A stretch of 64,000 nucleotides of DNA, taken from positions 635,968 through 699,967 of the forward strand of contig BCJC01000006.1 in assembly GCA_001600175.1 (NCBI GenBank). The letters are read 5' to 3'. The notes under the pieces are model-generated. The model saw only the letters and a program-made list of their open reading frames with translations. It was not told where the DNA came from and searched no databases. The DNA comes from Erythrobasidium yunnanense. Taxonomy: Eukaryota > Basidiomycota > Cystobasidiomycetes > Erythrobasidiales > Erythrobasidiaceae. The position numbers and the translations under genes were made by a program. Of the stretch, positions 1 to 11,779 are shown in pieces. Positions within the stretch are counted from its first letter, which is position 1. Each line of letters starts with the position of its first letter.

Positions 1-2
1 GA

Positions 3-3000
3 GACAGACAAGCATCATCAGGCTCGAATGATCCCTTCCACTACGACACCCTCATCACATCCGGCGACCGAAACAAGGAGCTGCCTTCACAACCTACAGA
101 GAACGCTCGCAACAGCTCAGACGCGCTCGCAAACACTACTGCAACACTCTTTGAATACGTACAAGCCCTACACGACTATTCGGCACAAACTTCGGGATCG
201 AATGTCTGCTTGTCATTCCAGGCGGGCCAGATTATCAAAGTACTCAGTAGAGACGTATCAGGATGGTGGGATGGTGAACTGGAAGGTAGAAGAGGATGGT
301 TCCCTTCAAACTACGTGGTGCGCTTGCAATCCTTTTGCAGCAATGTTACGAATGTAGCTGAAATCAAGGGGTTCTCGCAGGCTGTGACGGCAGCTCCAGC
401 GAGCGCATCATCGCTGCATCTACCACACCAACACCATGCTGCTGAGCCCATGCGACGCGCAGCTTCTTCTCCCGCATCCACCGTCTTCGCGAGCACCTCT
501 ACCTCCTCTACCTCCCAAAATTCCAGCACGACGAGTCTTTTCGGCTCGCGTCCGGACTCTCCTCCCTTTGACAGTTCTCGAATACCTCAAGCCAACGAAG
601 GTATAACGGCATCCATAATCCACGCCATTTCTTTACTTCAGAACGCAGTGCACAATAAACGATATTCGCACTATGGACCAGCAGCGACGTGCTTGATCGC
701 ATCTGTGCGCTCTGTGCTTTCAGCTACAGACTGCCTAGCTAGGGAATCTGTGATATTGAGAACGCATCTGAATCTGTCGAGATTGAGGAAACAGATCCTG
801 TCGAATCTAGCGAGTCTGGTTACCAAGGCGAGAGATATCTCGACGGCTACTGGTACAGGCATGAGTGATATCATGAGAAATGAAGAAGAGAAGGAAATGC
901 TGGAGATGGCGCACAACGTCCTTGAAGCCGTGGAGCATTTCCTGGAAACGGCTGTCAAATGCGGTGTGCACGTCCCTTCTTCCGTACTCGATACAGCAGG
1001 TTCTCCTGAGCATTATCAGCAGAATGGCTCCTCTACGTCAAATCTGTCAGTCGCGGAGAACCATCTACAAGTCTCGCAACTCCTCCGATTAGAAGACATA
1101 TCTACTCCAAACCTCGATGCTTGTCTGCAGTTCTTTCCTTCGACCAGCGCAAGCGCAACTACAGATATTGCCGATTTCGCTACGTTTCCCGCTTCGTCTT
1201 CTTCATCTTCATCGGCGACGAAAGGGCCACAGAAAACGAAGAGTCTTGCGGATGTCAAGAGTCGAAGAAAGGCGTCAGAAGCTAGTAATGCAAGCAGTGG
1301 TGGATCCTCTTCTCATGGCTCGCAGGGGTCGATTACAAGACAGCACTACAGCCCACCTCCTCAGCATTCCGGCTTGCCTCAGAAGGCTTCTTCATCAGCA
1401 GCAGTTCCGGGGACCCAGCCTGGTCTATGGCGGAATGCAGCTCAGCAAGCAGCGATGCTTCGGCGACCTTCTATGCCTGCTGTATACACTACTTCGACGC
1501 TTCCAGCTCCCCTTCTTCCTTCACAACAACAGCCAGCCTGGCAAGCGAACGACTCGATAAGTTCCGTCGCGTCTTCCATCGTCTCACAGACTTCTTCTCC
1601 GCGTTCAATGACGCCTGCACTCTCTTCTCCGAATGCTCCCCTGCTTCCGGTAGAGGTATATAGGATGTTATCAAACATCCACGACACGCTCCTTTCCACC
1701 ATCGCAGCGCTGATAGGACACGTTCATGCGCATTCTCGATCTTCGCACTCTTCGTCATACGCGCATCTTATCGACATGACGCGCGAGACTATCGAGCGCG
1801 TCCGCGAAATCTTGCATATCGTAGATATCGTCCTGAATCTCCCTGCCGTCCAAGCTCAATCATCGTCGAACAGCTTGAAGAGTCTGCATAAATACAGAGA
1901 ATCGCTCTATCTCTCAACGACGTCCTTGGTCAACGCCGCTAGGAAAGCTACGGGTCCCATCGACGAGAATGACATAGACACGAAAGATCAAGCTGCCCTA
2001 CATGACTTGGAGGAAGAAGAGAAGGAGCAATTGCTCAAAGCTGCTACGAGTATCCTGAGAGCTAGTGCGGACGTAGTCAATGCGACAAAGCCTATTCTTC
2101 TCAAAAGGGGACTGGATAATGTCACTATCGTCATTGATTTCGGTAGTCACCGAGAGCAAGGACAGCAACAGCTGCAACAGCAAGTAGGAATCCCGAATAG
2201 CGAATCTACATTGACGGAAGTCATGATGAGCAGGGAGAGCAGTCAGGACTCAACGCTATTGAATGAAGATTCTGGAACTGGAATGACAACGGGTGATACT
2301 ACTGCTTCGTCTTCCTCTCCCTCATCCATTATCGGGAATGGTACAGATGGAGCTGCTATAGGCAGTACTTTACTATCCTTCGGCAAAGAAACTGCAAGCA
2401 GCCCAGCTGTTCAGAAGAGAGGTTCCAAAGACATCGGTAGTAATGCAGCGCCTGGCAGGGTTGCGGAATGGCAGCGGCAACAACAGGAAGAAAGACGGTC
2501 TCGGACAAGTCTGGACAACAATGGTCTTCCGCGCCATACGCAATCTGCCAGGAACTCCCTCCTACTTTCATCTTCTACTACTTCTCAGAACTCGGCTTCC
2601 TCTGCTTCTGCTATCCAGGAAGATGTGGTGGCGGTACAAGAGAGGTCGCAAAGCTCACTATCTATGAGAAGGGGAGTGCCTATTCCTGCAAATCTTCAGC
2701 TTCAGCAACCAAAACCTCCGAGACATGTCAGAACACCTAGCTTCGGGTCAATGTCCGCTACGAGCACTGTTACTTCGCTGCGGGAGAAGGCAGCTACGCC
2801 TGCACCTACTCTACGAGCCATCATCCCGCAGCAGCAGCCTATTCAACAGCAGCAGACACCGGTATCGGCGACTTCGTCGGCTTCAGGTACTTCAAGTAGA
2901 GCAGGTGGAGAACCCATGTCTCGAGACGAGTCTTCACGAGGAAGCGCCACAAGCACTGCTACATCTACTTTCCGATCCGTCTTTTCAGAACAAGCTTCTA

Positions 3001-4969
3001 CAGCAGATACTTCTCCTCGGTCGTCTGTCTTCCTCTATTCTCCAGCCGAAGAGAAGGTTGACTGGCAGAATCAGCAATTACAGCTACAGCATGGCGAGCC
3101 ACCTTCAGCTTCAAGTCTCAGCTTCGGCAAACCTGGCAGACCCGGTTTCTTGCGAGCTAGATCAGGATCAACACCTGATCGCTTGACGGCACTCAGAATC
3201 TCCGAGTTCGGCAGCAACGTCCAAGCTCTGCTGCCTTCTCCTCTCAGTCCTCGTCTTCCTCCTATCCCTTCCTCCCCGCTCGAGAGCCAGACTTCTGGCG
3301 GACGTGCATGGATCCTGGAGAGGGACTACGAGACAAGAGAATGCGAATTCTCGTCAGATGGAAACGTTCGAAGTGCAACTTTCAAGTGTCTTATCGAGAG
3401 ATTGACTCTGCACGACCAGACTATTGATCCAGTCTTCGCGAATACCTTCTTCCTCACTTTCAGAATCTTCTCTACCCCGCTTGAGCTTACGGAAGCACTC
3501 ATCGATCGATACAATATCACTGCGTCCTCTACATTACCAATGAGCGAGAGTGAGGCGCAGCTGTGGCATGACAAGAAGCTCATTCCCGTCCGTCTACGTG
3601 TTTACAACTCCTTCAAGACTTGGCTGGAGAGTCATTGGAAGCCAGAGTCGGACAATGCTATCCTTGATCGCTTACTTGCATTCACAAGAGAGACGATGGC
3701 TGCTTCAATGGCCGCGCCTGCACAACGGCTCGTCGATCTTATCCAGAAAAGATCGCTCCTTTCTGGCTCTGGTCCAACAGGAAGGCCAAGGGGCTTGACT
3801 CGCATGGCGTCTGCCGAGAAGCTGAAAGCAGGCAAGCCAATCAATGATGGACTTGGATCTGCGACTTTCCCAAGCTATCATTCTTCCTTGCCTCCTTCTC
3901 CCATCGTTTCGAAAGCACTCTTTGCGATGTTGCGGACGCATCCATACGCTCCGTCGTCAATAGCCGACATCGATCCACTTGAACTTGCCAGGCAGTTCAC
4001 AATCATGGAATCAAGGCTATACTGTGCTATTCTACCAGAAGAGCTTATCGGACAGGAGTTCGGCAAGAAAAGTAATAACAAAGTTAGCAATGTTCGGATG
4101 ATGAGCTCGCTTAGTACGCGGATTACGGGCTGGATCGCAGAAATCATTCTCAGCGAACAGGACGCAAAGAAGCGGACTTCACTCGTAAAGTACTTCATCA
4201 AGCTTGGAGATGTAAGTATCGCTTCTCGCCATGATTTGCGTTTCAGGCTAAGTATACTTTTTATCGCAGCGCTGCCATTCGCTGCAGAACTACAATACGC
4301 TCATGGCTATTCTAGCTGCGCTCAACTCTTCGACCATCTCTCGCCTGAAAAAGACATGGGAAGGCCTGTCAAACAAGTACCGCACTATCTTGGAGACTCT
4401 TCGAAGGTCGACTGAGCATGCTCGCAACTACACCGAATACCGTGCAACCATCCGCAGCGCAGTAGCACCATGCCTTCCTTTCCTCGGTCTATACTTGACC
4501 GATGTCACTTTCTGCTACGACGGCAACCCATCTCATCGACCTTCTCCTGTCGATGCGTCCCTCAAACTCATCAACTTCGATCGATATCAGGTGGGTCCGG
4601 CCGGAAGCGAGTCTTGGTGTCTCAACAAGCTAATTATTGCGCTCTTAGAAAATCGCAAAATATGTTGGCGATCTACAGCGCTTCCAGCAGCCATACAACC
4701 TCGTTGAAGTCCCTGAAATTCAGTCGTTCTTGCACAGTGGTAAGTTACGGTTTTCATACAGCCTGAGCATAGATACTAATGTATGGCATGCTACAGCTTT
4801 GGCCAACGTGGAGAATGGCGGCGATGTACACGCTCTGTACCGACGAAGCCTGATGGTCGAACCGCGCGAAGGTGCTGCAGAGCCGCAGCCCGTCTATGCT
4901 AGCACAGCGGGCAAAGACCTCTTCAACTGGAAGATGCATCAAGCACCTTCTTCCCTCGGCATCGTGTAG
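3..4969 (+). CDS. CDC25: Cdc25-type Ras guanine-nucleotide exchange factor (SH3 + RasGEF), 5' end outside window
   Basis: Activates Ras GTPases by GDP release at the plasma membrane, upstream of cAMP signalling in fungi. The frame is open from base 3 with no start codon, so the gene begins left of the window. An SH3 domain is encoded at about 153-320 (ALHDYS, then GWWDGELEGRRGWFPSNYV). About 950 mostly low-complexity Ser/Thr/Gln-rich residues follow. A RasGEF_N domain lies near 3300-3600 and the catalytic RasGEF domain begins near 3960. Exons read as 3-4211, 4270-4590, 4649-4739 and 4797-4969; the junctions restore the family motif around NYNTLMAIL and INFDRYQ. The gene ends convergently with the SMP/C2 gene. 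Domain identity is seen directly; the choice of Ras rather than Rap as substrate follows from the SH3/RasGEF layout. Confidence 0.93.
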
Positions 4970-5275
4970 GACTCCGTTTAGCGGAGTAGGTATTCCCAGA
5001 GTACCTGGTAAAATAGTTCTTTATGCTTTAGTTTTGCTGTAGCGCGTGATTCTTCTCGCAGTTTCGTTAGGCTTTTGTATCGTTCCGGTCTAGACTTATA
5101 CGTAGCATAGAAGTGGGTGGAAGGGGATCAAAAGTACAAATAGTCGTTCTTGTATACAACGCGGACACTGCTTAAGGCTACAGTACTGTACTGCGACATA
5201 CTTGACGCGGATGCTCACGCAAAGACTACAACTGATTGGACGAAGAATGCATAACGATGATGACTCTATATGGAT
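4970..5275. other. Convergent intergenic spacer
   Basis: Spacer of 306 bases between two convergent stop codons, presumably holding both 3' ends. Nothing else is recognised. Confidence 0.6.
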
Positions 5276-8200
5276 CTACGTCAGATGAGATATGTTCTCC
5301 GTTTCGGGCGCCGTTGGCAGATTGTCAGTATGACCAAATTTATTCCTAAGATTATGACCTTTTCGTCGAGAGCTGTCTTTGAGCCACTTGGCTGTCCGAC
5401 CGATCTTGGACTGGAAGACTCCTCTCTCATGCATGCGATCAGATCTGAAGTCTTCTCGCTTCTCTGCAAACAAGCCTTTGTTGTTCAAAGCATCCTTCTC
5501 TGCGTCTTCAGCTGCATCTTCCTCTTCCCAGTCTTCTTCGTCGATGAGTTCATCTTGATCCCCTGCTTCTCCTTGGCCCTCCGCTTCATTGAGTGCACTT
5601 CGAGGGATTTCGGCCAATCCTCCGCCCTCGGCCGCAGGTATTGATCCTAGATTCATTTGGTTTGCTTCACTCGAAGACACGGCGCTATTGTGCTCTTTGT
5701 TGTTGTCCGATGCAGCATCACGCGCTTGAGACAGGTTTCTTTCGCGCTCGGCTTTCTGTGCAGTATCGCGGTGATTGAAGCGTGCTGATCCTGCTCTCCG
5801 TTCGCCAGCCTGAATCGCATGCTCCCTCATGCGAAGAGTGTCCTGAAGCGAAGCAGGCGCCACATCTCCAAGTAGAGTCGAATGGAGGGAGGACAAGCCG
5901 CGACTGAAGCTAAGGGAGACTTGCAAGCAGAGACCTTCCTGGCGGACTTCTACACCCTGAGAACTTTGCACCGCCGAACGCGTCCTTCGGATATCAGAAA
6001 TGTGTCGACCAGAGTCTTCCGGTGTGTCGGCTGAAATCCCTTCCGCCAACGAGTTGTCGTTATTCGCACGACGTCTACCATAGGAATAGATCAGCGCGCC
6101 GCGGCTAGTACGAGATAGATGGGCTAGATGGGCCTACCGCTTGACATCGTCGCCATAATAGAGTCGGATCTCAGGCTCAGATGCTGTGTCATCCACAACA
6201 TTCGACATCCACAGGATGCCTTCTCCGATAGTCTTGCCTGAACCTAGATTGTGGGAGGTATCTACTAACTTGAAAGACAGAGCGCGCTGGTAACGGCGCA
6301 GCATGGGAACACGTAAGGGCGGCTTGCACTTCCAAGTCACTGAAAAGCCGCGATGTAGTCAGTCATTTCTTCTTGGTGTAGGTTTCAGTGAGAGGTGTAG
6401 ATACCTGCTCCTTGGCCGTCGCCATCCTCCAAGCTTTGCACTACCGTGCTTGTCTTGACTTTTGTGCCTGCCATACTGACTACGATTTTACCCTTAAAGT
6501 TCGCGGGAATATTGTGACCCTTGATCTGATCAATCAGCATTGTGCCAACGTTCCATCCTTTCAGAGTGGGCGGTAGGTATATATGTATAGGTTTGAATAG
6601 GATCGAAAGGCGGCATCGACCAGTACCTATTGAAACTGACAATCAGCTCAAGAGGGAGTTCACAGAGCTGATAGTTCACCTATGCCGCCGAGCAACGGAC
6701 GCCAAGAGCTGACTTGTGATGTATTGGCCAAAATGTCCGCTAGGCGCAGTGAAATTACTCCGAGAACGGCATCATTTTCTTGATGGCAGCAGGATGAGCT
6801 GTTCTACGGATCTTGGAAATACATCGAATGCTCACCTCGCTCACGATAGTCCAAGATCACGATATCTACCCTTGTGCGTGTCCAGTCCTTGCAGAAAACT
6901 TCGGTTCTTGCATTGATGTAGGGCGAGCTAGAGAGTCTCTTCAAGCGCGTTGTGAATATCAAGTCATCGTTGACAAACTGTAATTGGCAGAATCAGCCAA
7001 GGTAACTCGTGAAAAAATCGACTTCGCTTACAATTTGAGCGTAGGTCGACGGCGTATTTGTTTCGACCTTGCTGTCACCAAGTCCAGGTATCGCGTTCTT
7101 CTGCTGAACATCCAGCTCGTCCATTTGATGCAGCTGAATAGCAAGTATACCACTGCTTTGCTTGGGAGACGGCGGAATTTTTGCGTCCATCTAACCCGAC
7201 CAGGGGTGAGCTACAGCCTCCCTTCGATAGATGCATGACTTACAGTATCCTTGATCCTGGATGAATCTAGGCGACGGATCACATCAGCTTTGGAAGCTGA
7301 TCTTATTAGAGCTTGAATATACATACAGTGTCGCGCTCTCTCATTTTTCGGACTGTCTGCCTCTAGAGGGGCTCCGGCATCTCCGACCCGCATCGACACA
7401 ACTGTTCCAGCAGGAGCTTTCGTAGACCCAGCCGAAACATCTGCTTTCTTGAAGTATCCGGCTGAGAATTTGACATTGCCTTTGTTGTTGCCCTTCCGGA
7501 TGGCACCAGATAGAGGCTCGTCGAATGTTTGCATCCTACCGGCATTGTCGTACATATCGTTAATGTTCAATTCGGCTTTGCCGAGAGAACTGTCAGAAGG
7601 TTTTAGTTTAGACATTGATAGCATATGACTGACTCAGTCTCACTCGTCCGCTGTAAACCTGTCTGAGTCCCATATTGTGATGCAGAGTCTATCGCCGTCA
7701 CGTAGAGCGTCTGTGGCTCCGAAGTCAGTCAAAGCCGAACGCCCGCAGATGGTCTAAGCCCGTTTCTTTACCTGGCGGTACCGGGATGAATACTGCCTCC
7801 TCCCATTGCGGATGCAGCTCGTTGCGTATGACTCGAGAAGTATATCTGCATGGGTCCGTATCGATCAGCCGATAGCTCGCCTTCGCACCACAAGGCTGCC
7901 GCACAAGGTTTTGCCGAGCTTTGCCCAGGTGATAATGACGAAGGGATCTGATTTTGAGCCTCTGTCCGTATTACTGAGGCCATATGCCGAGTGTAGCACT
8001 ACAACCAACAGACCTTGCGCTTGTGTAGCTGAAGATAGATAATCACGATCAGCAAACAGAAGGAGGTTGGAAGAGGAGAATCATGAGGTACTTAGGTCAA
8101 CATCCTGTCCCATAATCAGTCTCGCGACGTTTAGACTGAATGCGTCGGGTGCTATAAAGCGGCTTATCACATCGCCAATTGCCTTTTTGACATAAGAAGT

Positions 8201-9321
8201 CATCAAAGGGAACCGCATGACGTCGACGGATTTGAGAGGCCGTGCAGATAACGTAAAGTCTGGCATTTGAGGGAAGGATACTGTCGCCGTCCTAGGAGAA
8301 CTCGCCTTAGTAAAGTCTGTAAAACAGTTAAGTGTGTGCAGACCCAGCATACTCAGCGAAGGGTGGGTCTGAGATCAGTTCCATCCGTATCCGCATGGTT
8401 CCTGATGCATGACTGAGCTCCGCGAAAGTAGGTATCTCGATAGTTGCGAGTTTTGACGGGCCGAGCCCCATGTAGATAAGCATATGAAGATTATCCTGCA
8501 AGGAGATAGTCAGTCAGATGCTATGTCAGTCAACGACAGAGCACTTACGCTTGCGACTTTCCGGTTCTCGCCTCGATACTCAAAGTCGACCTCCATATTG
8601 ACGAATCTACTACTGTCCGATTCGACATCATGTCCTTCCGATATACGGGACTCAGGGTCCAGATACTTCATCTTGACTATTCGGAATGGGGTGACTCCAA
8701 GGTCTAGTTCTTCGATTCGTACCGTATCGATTAGCTTTGGGTATTTGTCCTTCAGGGCGTCTTCCACTATATCAAGCATGGGTAGCGCAAGATCTGTGTT
8801 GATTATAGGCCAGAGCTTTGCTATAACAGCATTCATCCATTCCGCGCTTTCGCTGTCGAGGATAGTGGGATCTCCAGACTTCGGGGCTTTTGGCTATTTT
8901 CCACGGCAAGCTAGCATCAGCAATGTCCGTGAGATGATGGTGAGACGATACTGACATCCTTAGCTGCATCTGCTTTTCTTTCCCGGACTTCGGCTAAGAA
9001 GGACTCGCGGATATTGCTTGAGAGCCAGAGGTAGAGGGGGGCCACGGCAAGTAAGGAGGTAGCAATCCATTTGAAGCCGTAGTGAAGGCGGGTGAGGAGA
9101 TGTACAGAAGCAGCAACGATCACCAGGCAGCCAGCGGTGAGAAGCCATGCAGCTCGCTCAAATTTGGTGACATCTACCGAGAGAGCGGCTTCTTCTTTCT
9201 CTTCTTTACGTTTCCTGTTTGCTTCCTCGACTCTGTGTCTTGATGCAGCCTTTACTGGGTCACGGTCTTCATCCTTGAAACCGTCATACTCCTCAGCAGA
9301 CGGCCTTTGATGCTTGTTCAT
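5276..9321 (-). CDS. mug190: Mug190/tricalbin-like protein: ER membrane hairpin, SMP domain, C2 domains
   Basis: Predicted lipid-transfer/tether protein at ER contact sites. The N-terminal exon (9321-8956) starts MNKHQRPSAEEYDG. It carries a basic stretch and two close hydrophobic segments (about residues 52-100), as in the ER hairpin of tricalbins and extended synaptotagmins. The next exon (8893-8549) encodes an SMP domain (SAEWMNAVIAKLWPIIN, then a DLGVTPFRI core). C2-like segments follow (LAIQLHQMDELDVQ near 7.1 kb; WNVGTMLIDQIKGHNIP near 6.55 kb). The last exon (6049-5276) is hydrophilic and acidic (a DEEDWEEEDAAEDAEKD stretch). At least nine exons are needed; only the first junctions were traced base by base. 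The order SMP then C2, with a long charged tail, is closest to S. pombe Mug190. Family is well supported; orthology is inferred. Confidence 0.82.
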
Positions 9322-9574
9322 CGTCGTTGTATCGTCATGAGGTAGGCCGTGTATTCGAAGTCTTGCTCGCAGTCATCCAGAGCGAAGAAGCTGCATGCTG
9401 TGTCTTGCGTTTGTCCCGTTCGCGTCAGGAATCGTCATCAGAAGTCAAACATCGGCGCAGCGTTACAGAACTGCAGCAAGTCGTTCGCAGGCTGGTTGAA
9501 TATCGTATCGTGATACTCCAGGAGCGCTGCGAACCTGTCCAGAATCCGTATCAATCTGAAGACCGCGAACGACC
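9322..9574. promoter_or_regulatory. Shared divergent promoter, mug190-like / ARL8
   Basis: 253 bases separate the two opposing start codons (ATG complement at 9319-9321, ATG at 9575). No other gene fits here, so both promoters must lie within it or overlap the neighbouring 5' ends. No specific binding site could be assigned. Confidence 0.6.
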
Positions 9575-10638
9575 ATGGTCAATTTCTTTACGGCCTTCTT
9601 TCAATGGCTTCAAGGGCTCTTCTTCTCTAAGGAGCTCGAGATCACGCTGGTTGGCTTGCAGAATGCTGGTCCGTAACAGCTTTGTTGGCTCGCGTAAAGC
9701 GTTGGTCCTGATCATGAACAAACCCTCTCTGCCCGCATAACAGGAAAGACCTCCTTAGTCAACGTACTATCTGTGGGCTTATCATTATGTCTATCTGACT
9801 TGGCGCGTTGCTGAGTTCCGTTTCAGGCTGGCCAATTCTCAGAAGAGATGGTGCCGACTGTGTAAGTATCTAACAGCTTCGTCACTTGCGAGCTGATGCT
9901 GACGCCTCTATGTAGTGGGTATGTCTCGGCTTCGTCATCAACAAGGTCAAGGACCCTGAGCCAATCCTCTTCCAGCTTTAACATGAAAAAGGTCAAGAAA
10001 GGCAACGTGACAATCAAGTTATGGGACATTGGAGGGTGAGTATCATTCATTATTGTGAGGATGTACAGCTCAAACGCATTTCGACAGACAAGCGCGATTC
10101 CGATCCATGTGGCAGCGTTATGCCAGAGGCGCCAACGCGATACTGTGAGTATAGTACATCGCTTACGACATATCTTAAACTGACTCACACTTACCATAGC
10201 TTCATCGTCGACTCTGCCGATATGAACCTGATGGAGGACGCGAAAGCCGAGCTTTGGGCCTGTTAGTCGAGCATATCCTTAGTTGCGGCGGATCACTGAT
10301 CCAATCTCGATAGTGCTGGACAAATCAGAGCTCTCTGGCATCCCTATGCTGGTGCTATGTAATAAGAACGACCTGCCTAACGCTCTCAAGGTAGAAGAAA
10401 TGATCGATAGGCTGTGCGTCGTCACTCCGCGCTCGATTGACTAGATATCGCTTACGCTCTCTATGATATTCTCACAGCGATCTTGCGAAGGTGACTGGAA
10501 GAGAATGCAGGTATGCGTGATACTCACGTGAAGCAGATCTAATTGCTGACGCTAGAGATCCGCAGTATATACTCGATATCGTGTCTCAGCTCAACGAATA
10601 TCGATATTACTCTGAATTGGCTGATCAAGAGAGCATGA
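9575..10638 (+). CDS. ARL8: Arl8 family small GTPase
   Basis: Arf-like GTPase that in animals positions lysosomes and recruits kinesin adaptors; the fungal role is presumably vacuolar. Ten exons: 9575-9668, 9744-9772, 9827-9861, 9916-9918, 9976-10035, 10088-10144, 10200-10261, 10314-10413, 10478-10510 and 10566-10638. They sum to 546 nt (181 residues plus stop), against about 186 for animal Arl8. Seen motifs are the P-loop GLQNAGKT, switch I PTVGFNM, DIGGQ, NKND for guanine recognition, and the Arl8-like tail SISCLSSTNIDITLNWLI. It starts MVNFF, so it lacks the Gly2 used for Arf myristoylation, as expected for Arl8. Exon four is only three bases (TGG) and supplies parts of Val and Gly of PTVG. 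The usual GGQPRF is GGQARF here. Confidence 0.95.
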
Positions 10639-10782
10639 CGAGCGCCTTTCGACATCGTAGCGTACCGATACCTGTAATCTTCCTAAGTCGCAACCAATGC
10701 AATGCAGTAGTAGTTTCGTTCACACAACAACAAAACGGATCCTATTACGTACTCCACCTCTTCCCGAAATGACTCCCATCTT

Positions 10783-11592
10783 CTAACTGCTTTTCCCATT
10801 CGCCGATGTATCACTTTGTGCTGTCGTAGGAAACGGCCTGACAGCATCCACCGGCACAGGAGCATTATTATCATCATCTAGAATGACAGCTACAGGCTTA
10901 TAGATGACTCTTTTCACTTGATGCGGCCGTGTATCCCAAGTTCCTTTGGCTGTACGCGCTGTAACAGCTTGGCCAACTTCGTACTCGCCATACGTAGGAT
11001 TCGAATTGTCACTGCGCGCGTATCACTTCAGTCAGAGCAGGCTAGATGGATCGCTGATGAACGTACAAACTCTGGTTTACACCCTCATATAGATTCTTCC
11101 GCCGTAGGTTTCCAGGTCCGACACTGTGTAAAGCTTCAGTGAATTGCTACATGAAAGTGTGTAGTGAACTCACCACGGCAAGCTCTTGCTTTTACAGAAA
11201 GAACACCTGACATCAAGCAAGACGGTCAGTCTCCCAAGATTCAAAAGAAGATAGGGAAGGAATATGCATACATATCTTCTTCACTGTCGCGTATGCATCG
11301 TACATTGGCTACCTTGCAGAAGTCTGACAAGTCAGGCAACGAGAGCTTCAGTTTCTTGTTGATCTTCGTATCAATTGGAGCTTCGGCATCATCTCTCGCC
11401 CCTTCCGAACCACGTACCACACGCTTGAGCATCTGTCGTCGCTTCTCCCAGCTCCCAATTCGTATGCGCATTCGTTACGTGACCCGTCGCGTTTGTCGCA
11501 TAGGCTGCAAAGAGCATGCTAGATTCTTGCTGGGCGCGCAAAGCATCGAGCGCTGGTTCGACAGATGCATCTGTACTGCGAGTTGTGACCAT
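10783..11592 (-). CDS. Unknown small protein with a CxxC-containing segment
   Basis: Not recognised. The start is taken at ATG 11592 (MVTTRSTDASVEPALDAL). After splicing, a conserved-looking core is read: SLPDLSDFC, then CSFCKSKSLPCVGPGNLRRK, then NPTYGEYEVGQAVTAR, ending near PFPTTAQSDTSANGKSS. Several Cys residues are closely spaced (CSFC and one Cys seven residues later), which could bind metal. The YEVGQAVTAR...GTWDTR stretch has the look of a small beta-barrel (Tudor/SH3-like), but this is only an impression. At least four introns are needed, and one junction near 11420 is uncertain. It ends 144 bases from the ARL8 stop, in convergent orientation. A real gene is likely because several splice junctions keep frame; function is unknown. 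Confidence 0.55.
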
Positions 11593-11779
11593 GATGCTGT
11601 CAGGAGAAGGAGGTATTGGCGATGATCAAGTGGACGAGTCTTGAAGGCAGCGAAGCTGTTGACTGTCGGAATGCTCTACTGAACCCTTTATACATTGATG
11701 CAGTTTGATCGTATATTCACAAACTGGCAATGCTAACTATCTTGAAAAGCTAGGGATACAGCAAGTTATGATATGAATT

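Noticed and set aside
28-357. 109-codon frame at the left edge
   Set aside because: It overlaps the RasGEF frame that encodes a clear SH3 domain; a shadow frame.
5270-5644. 124-codon plus-strand frame with a hydrophobic stretch
   Set aside because: Antisense to the acidic C-terminal exon of the mug190-like gene; Phe/Leu runs mirror Glu/Lys codons.
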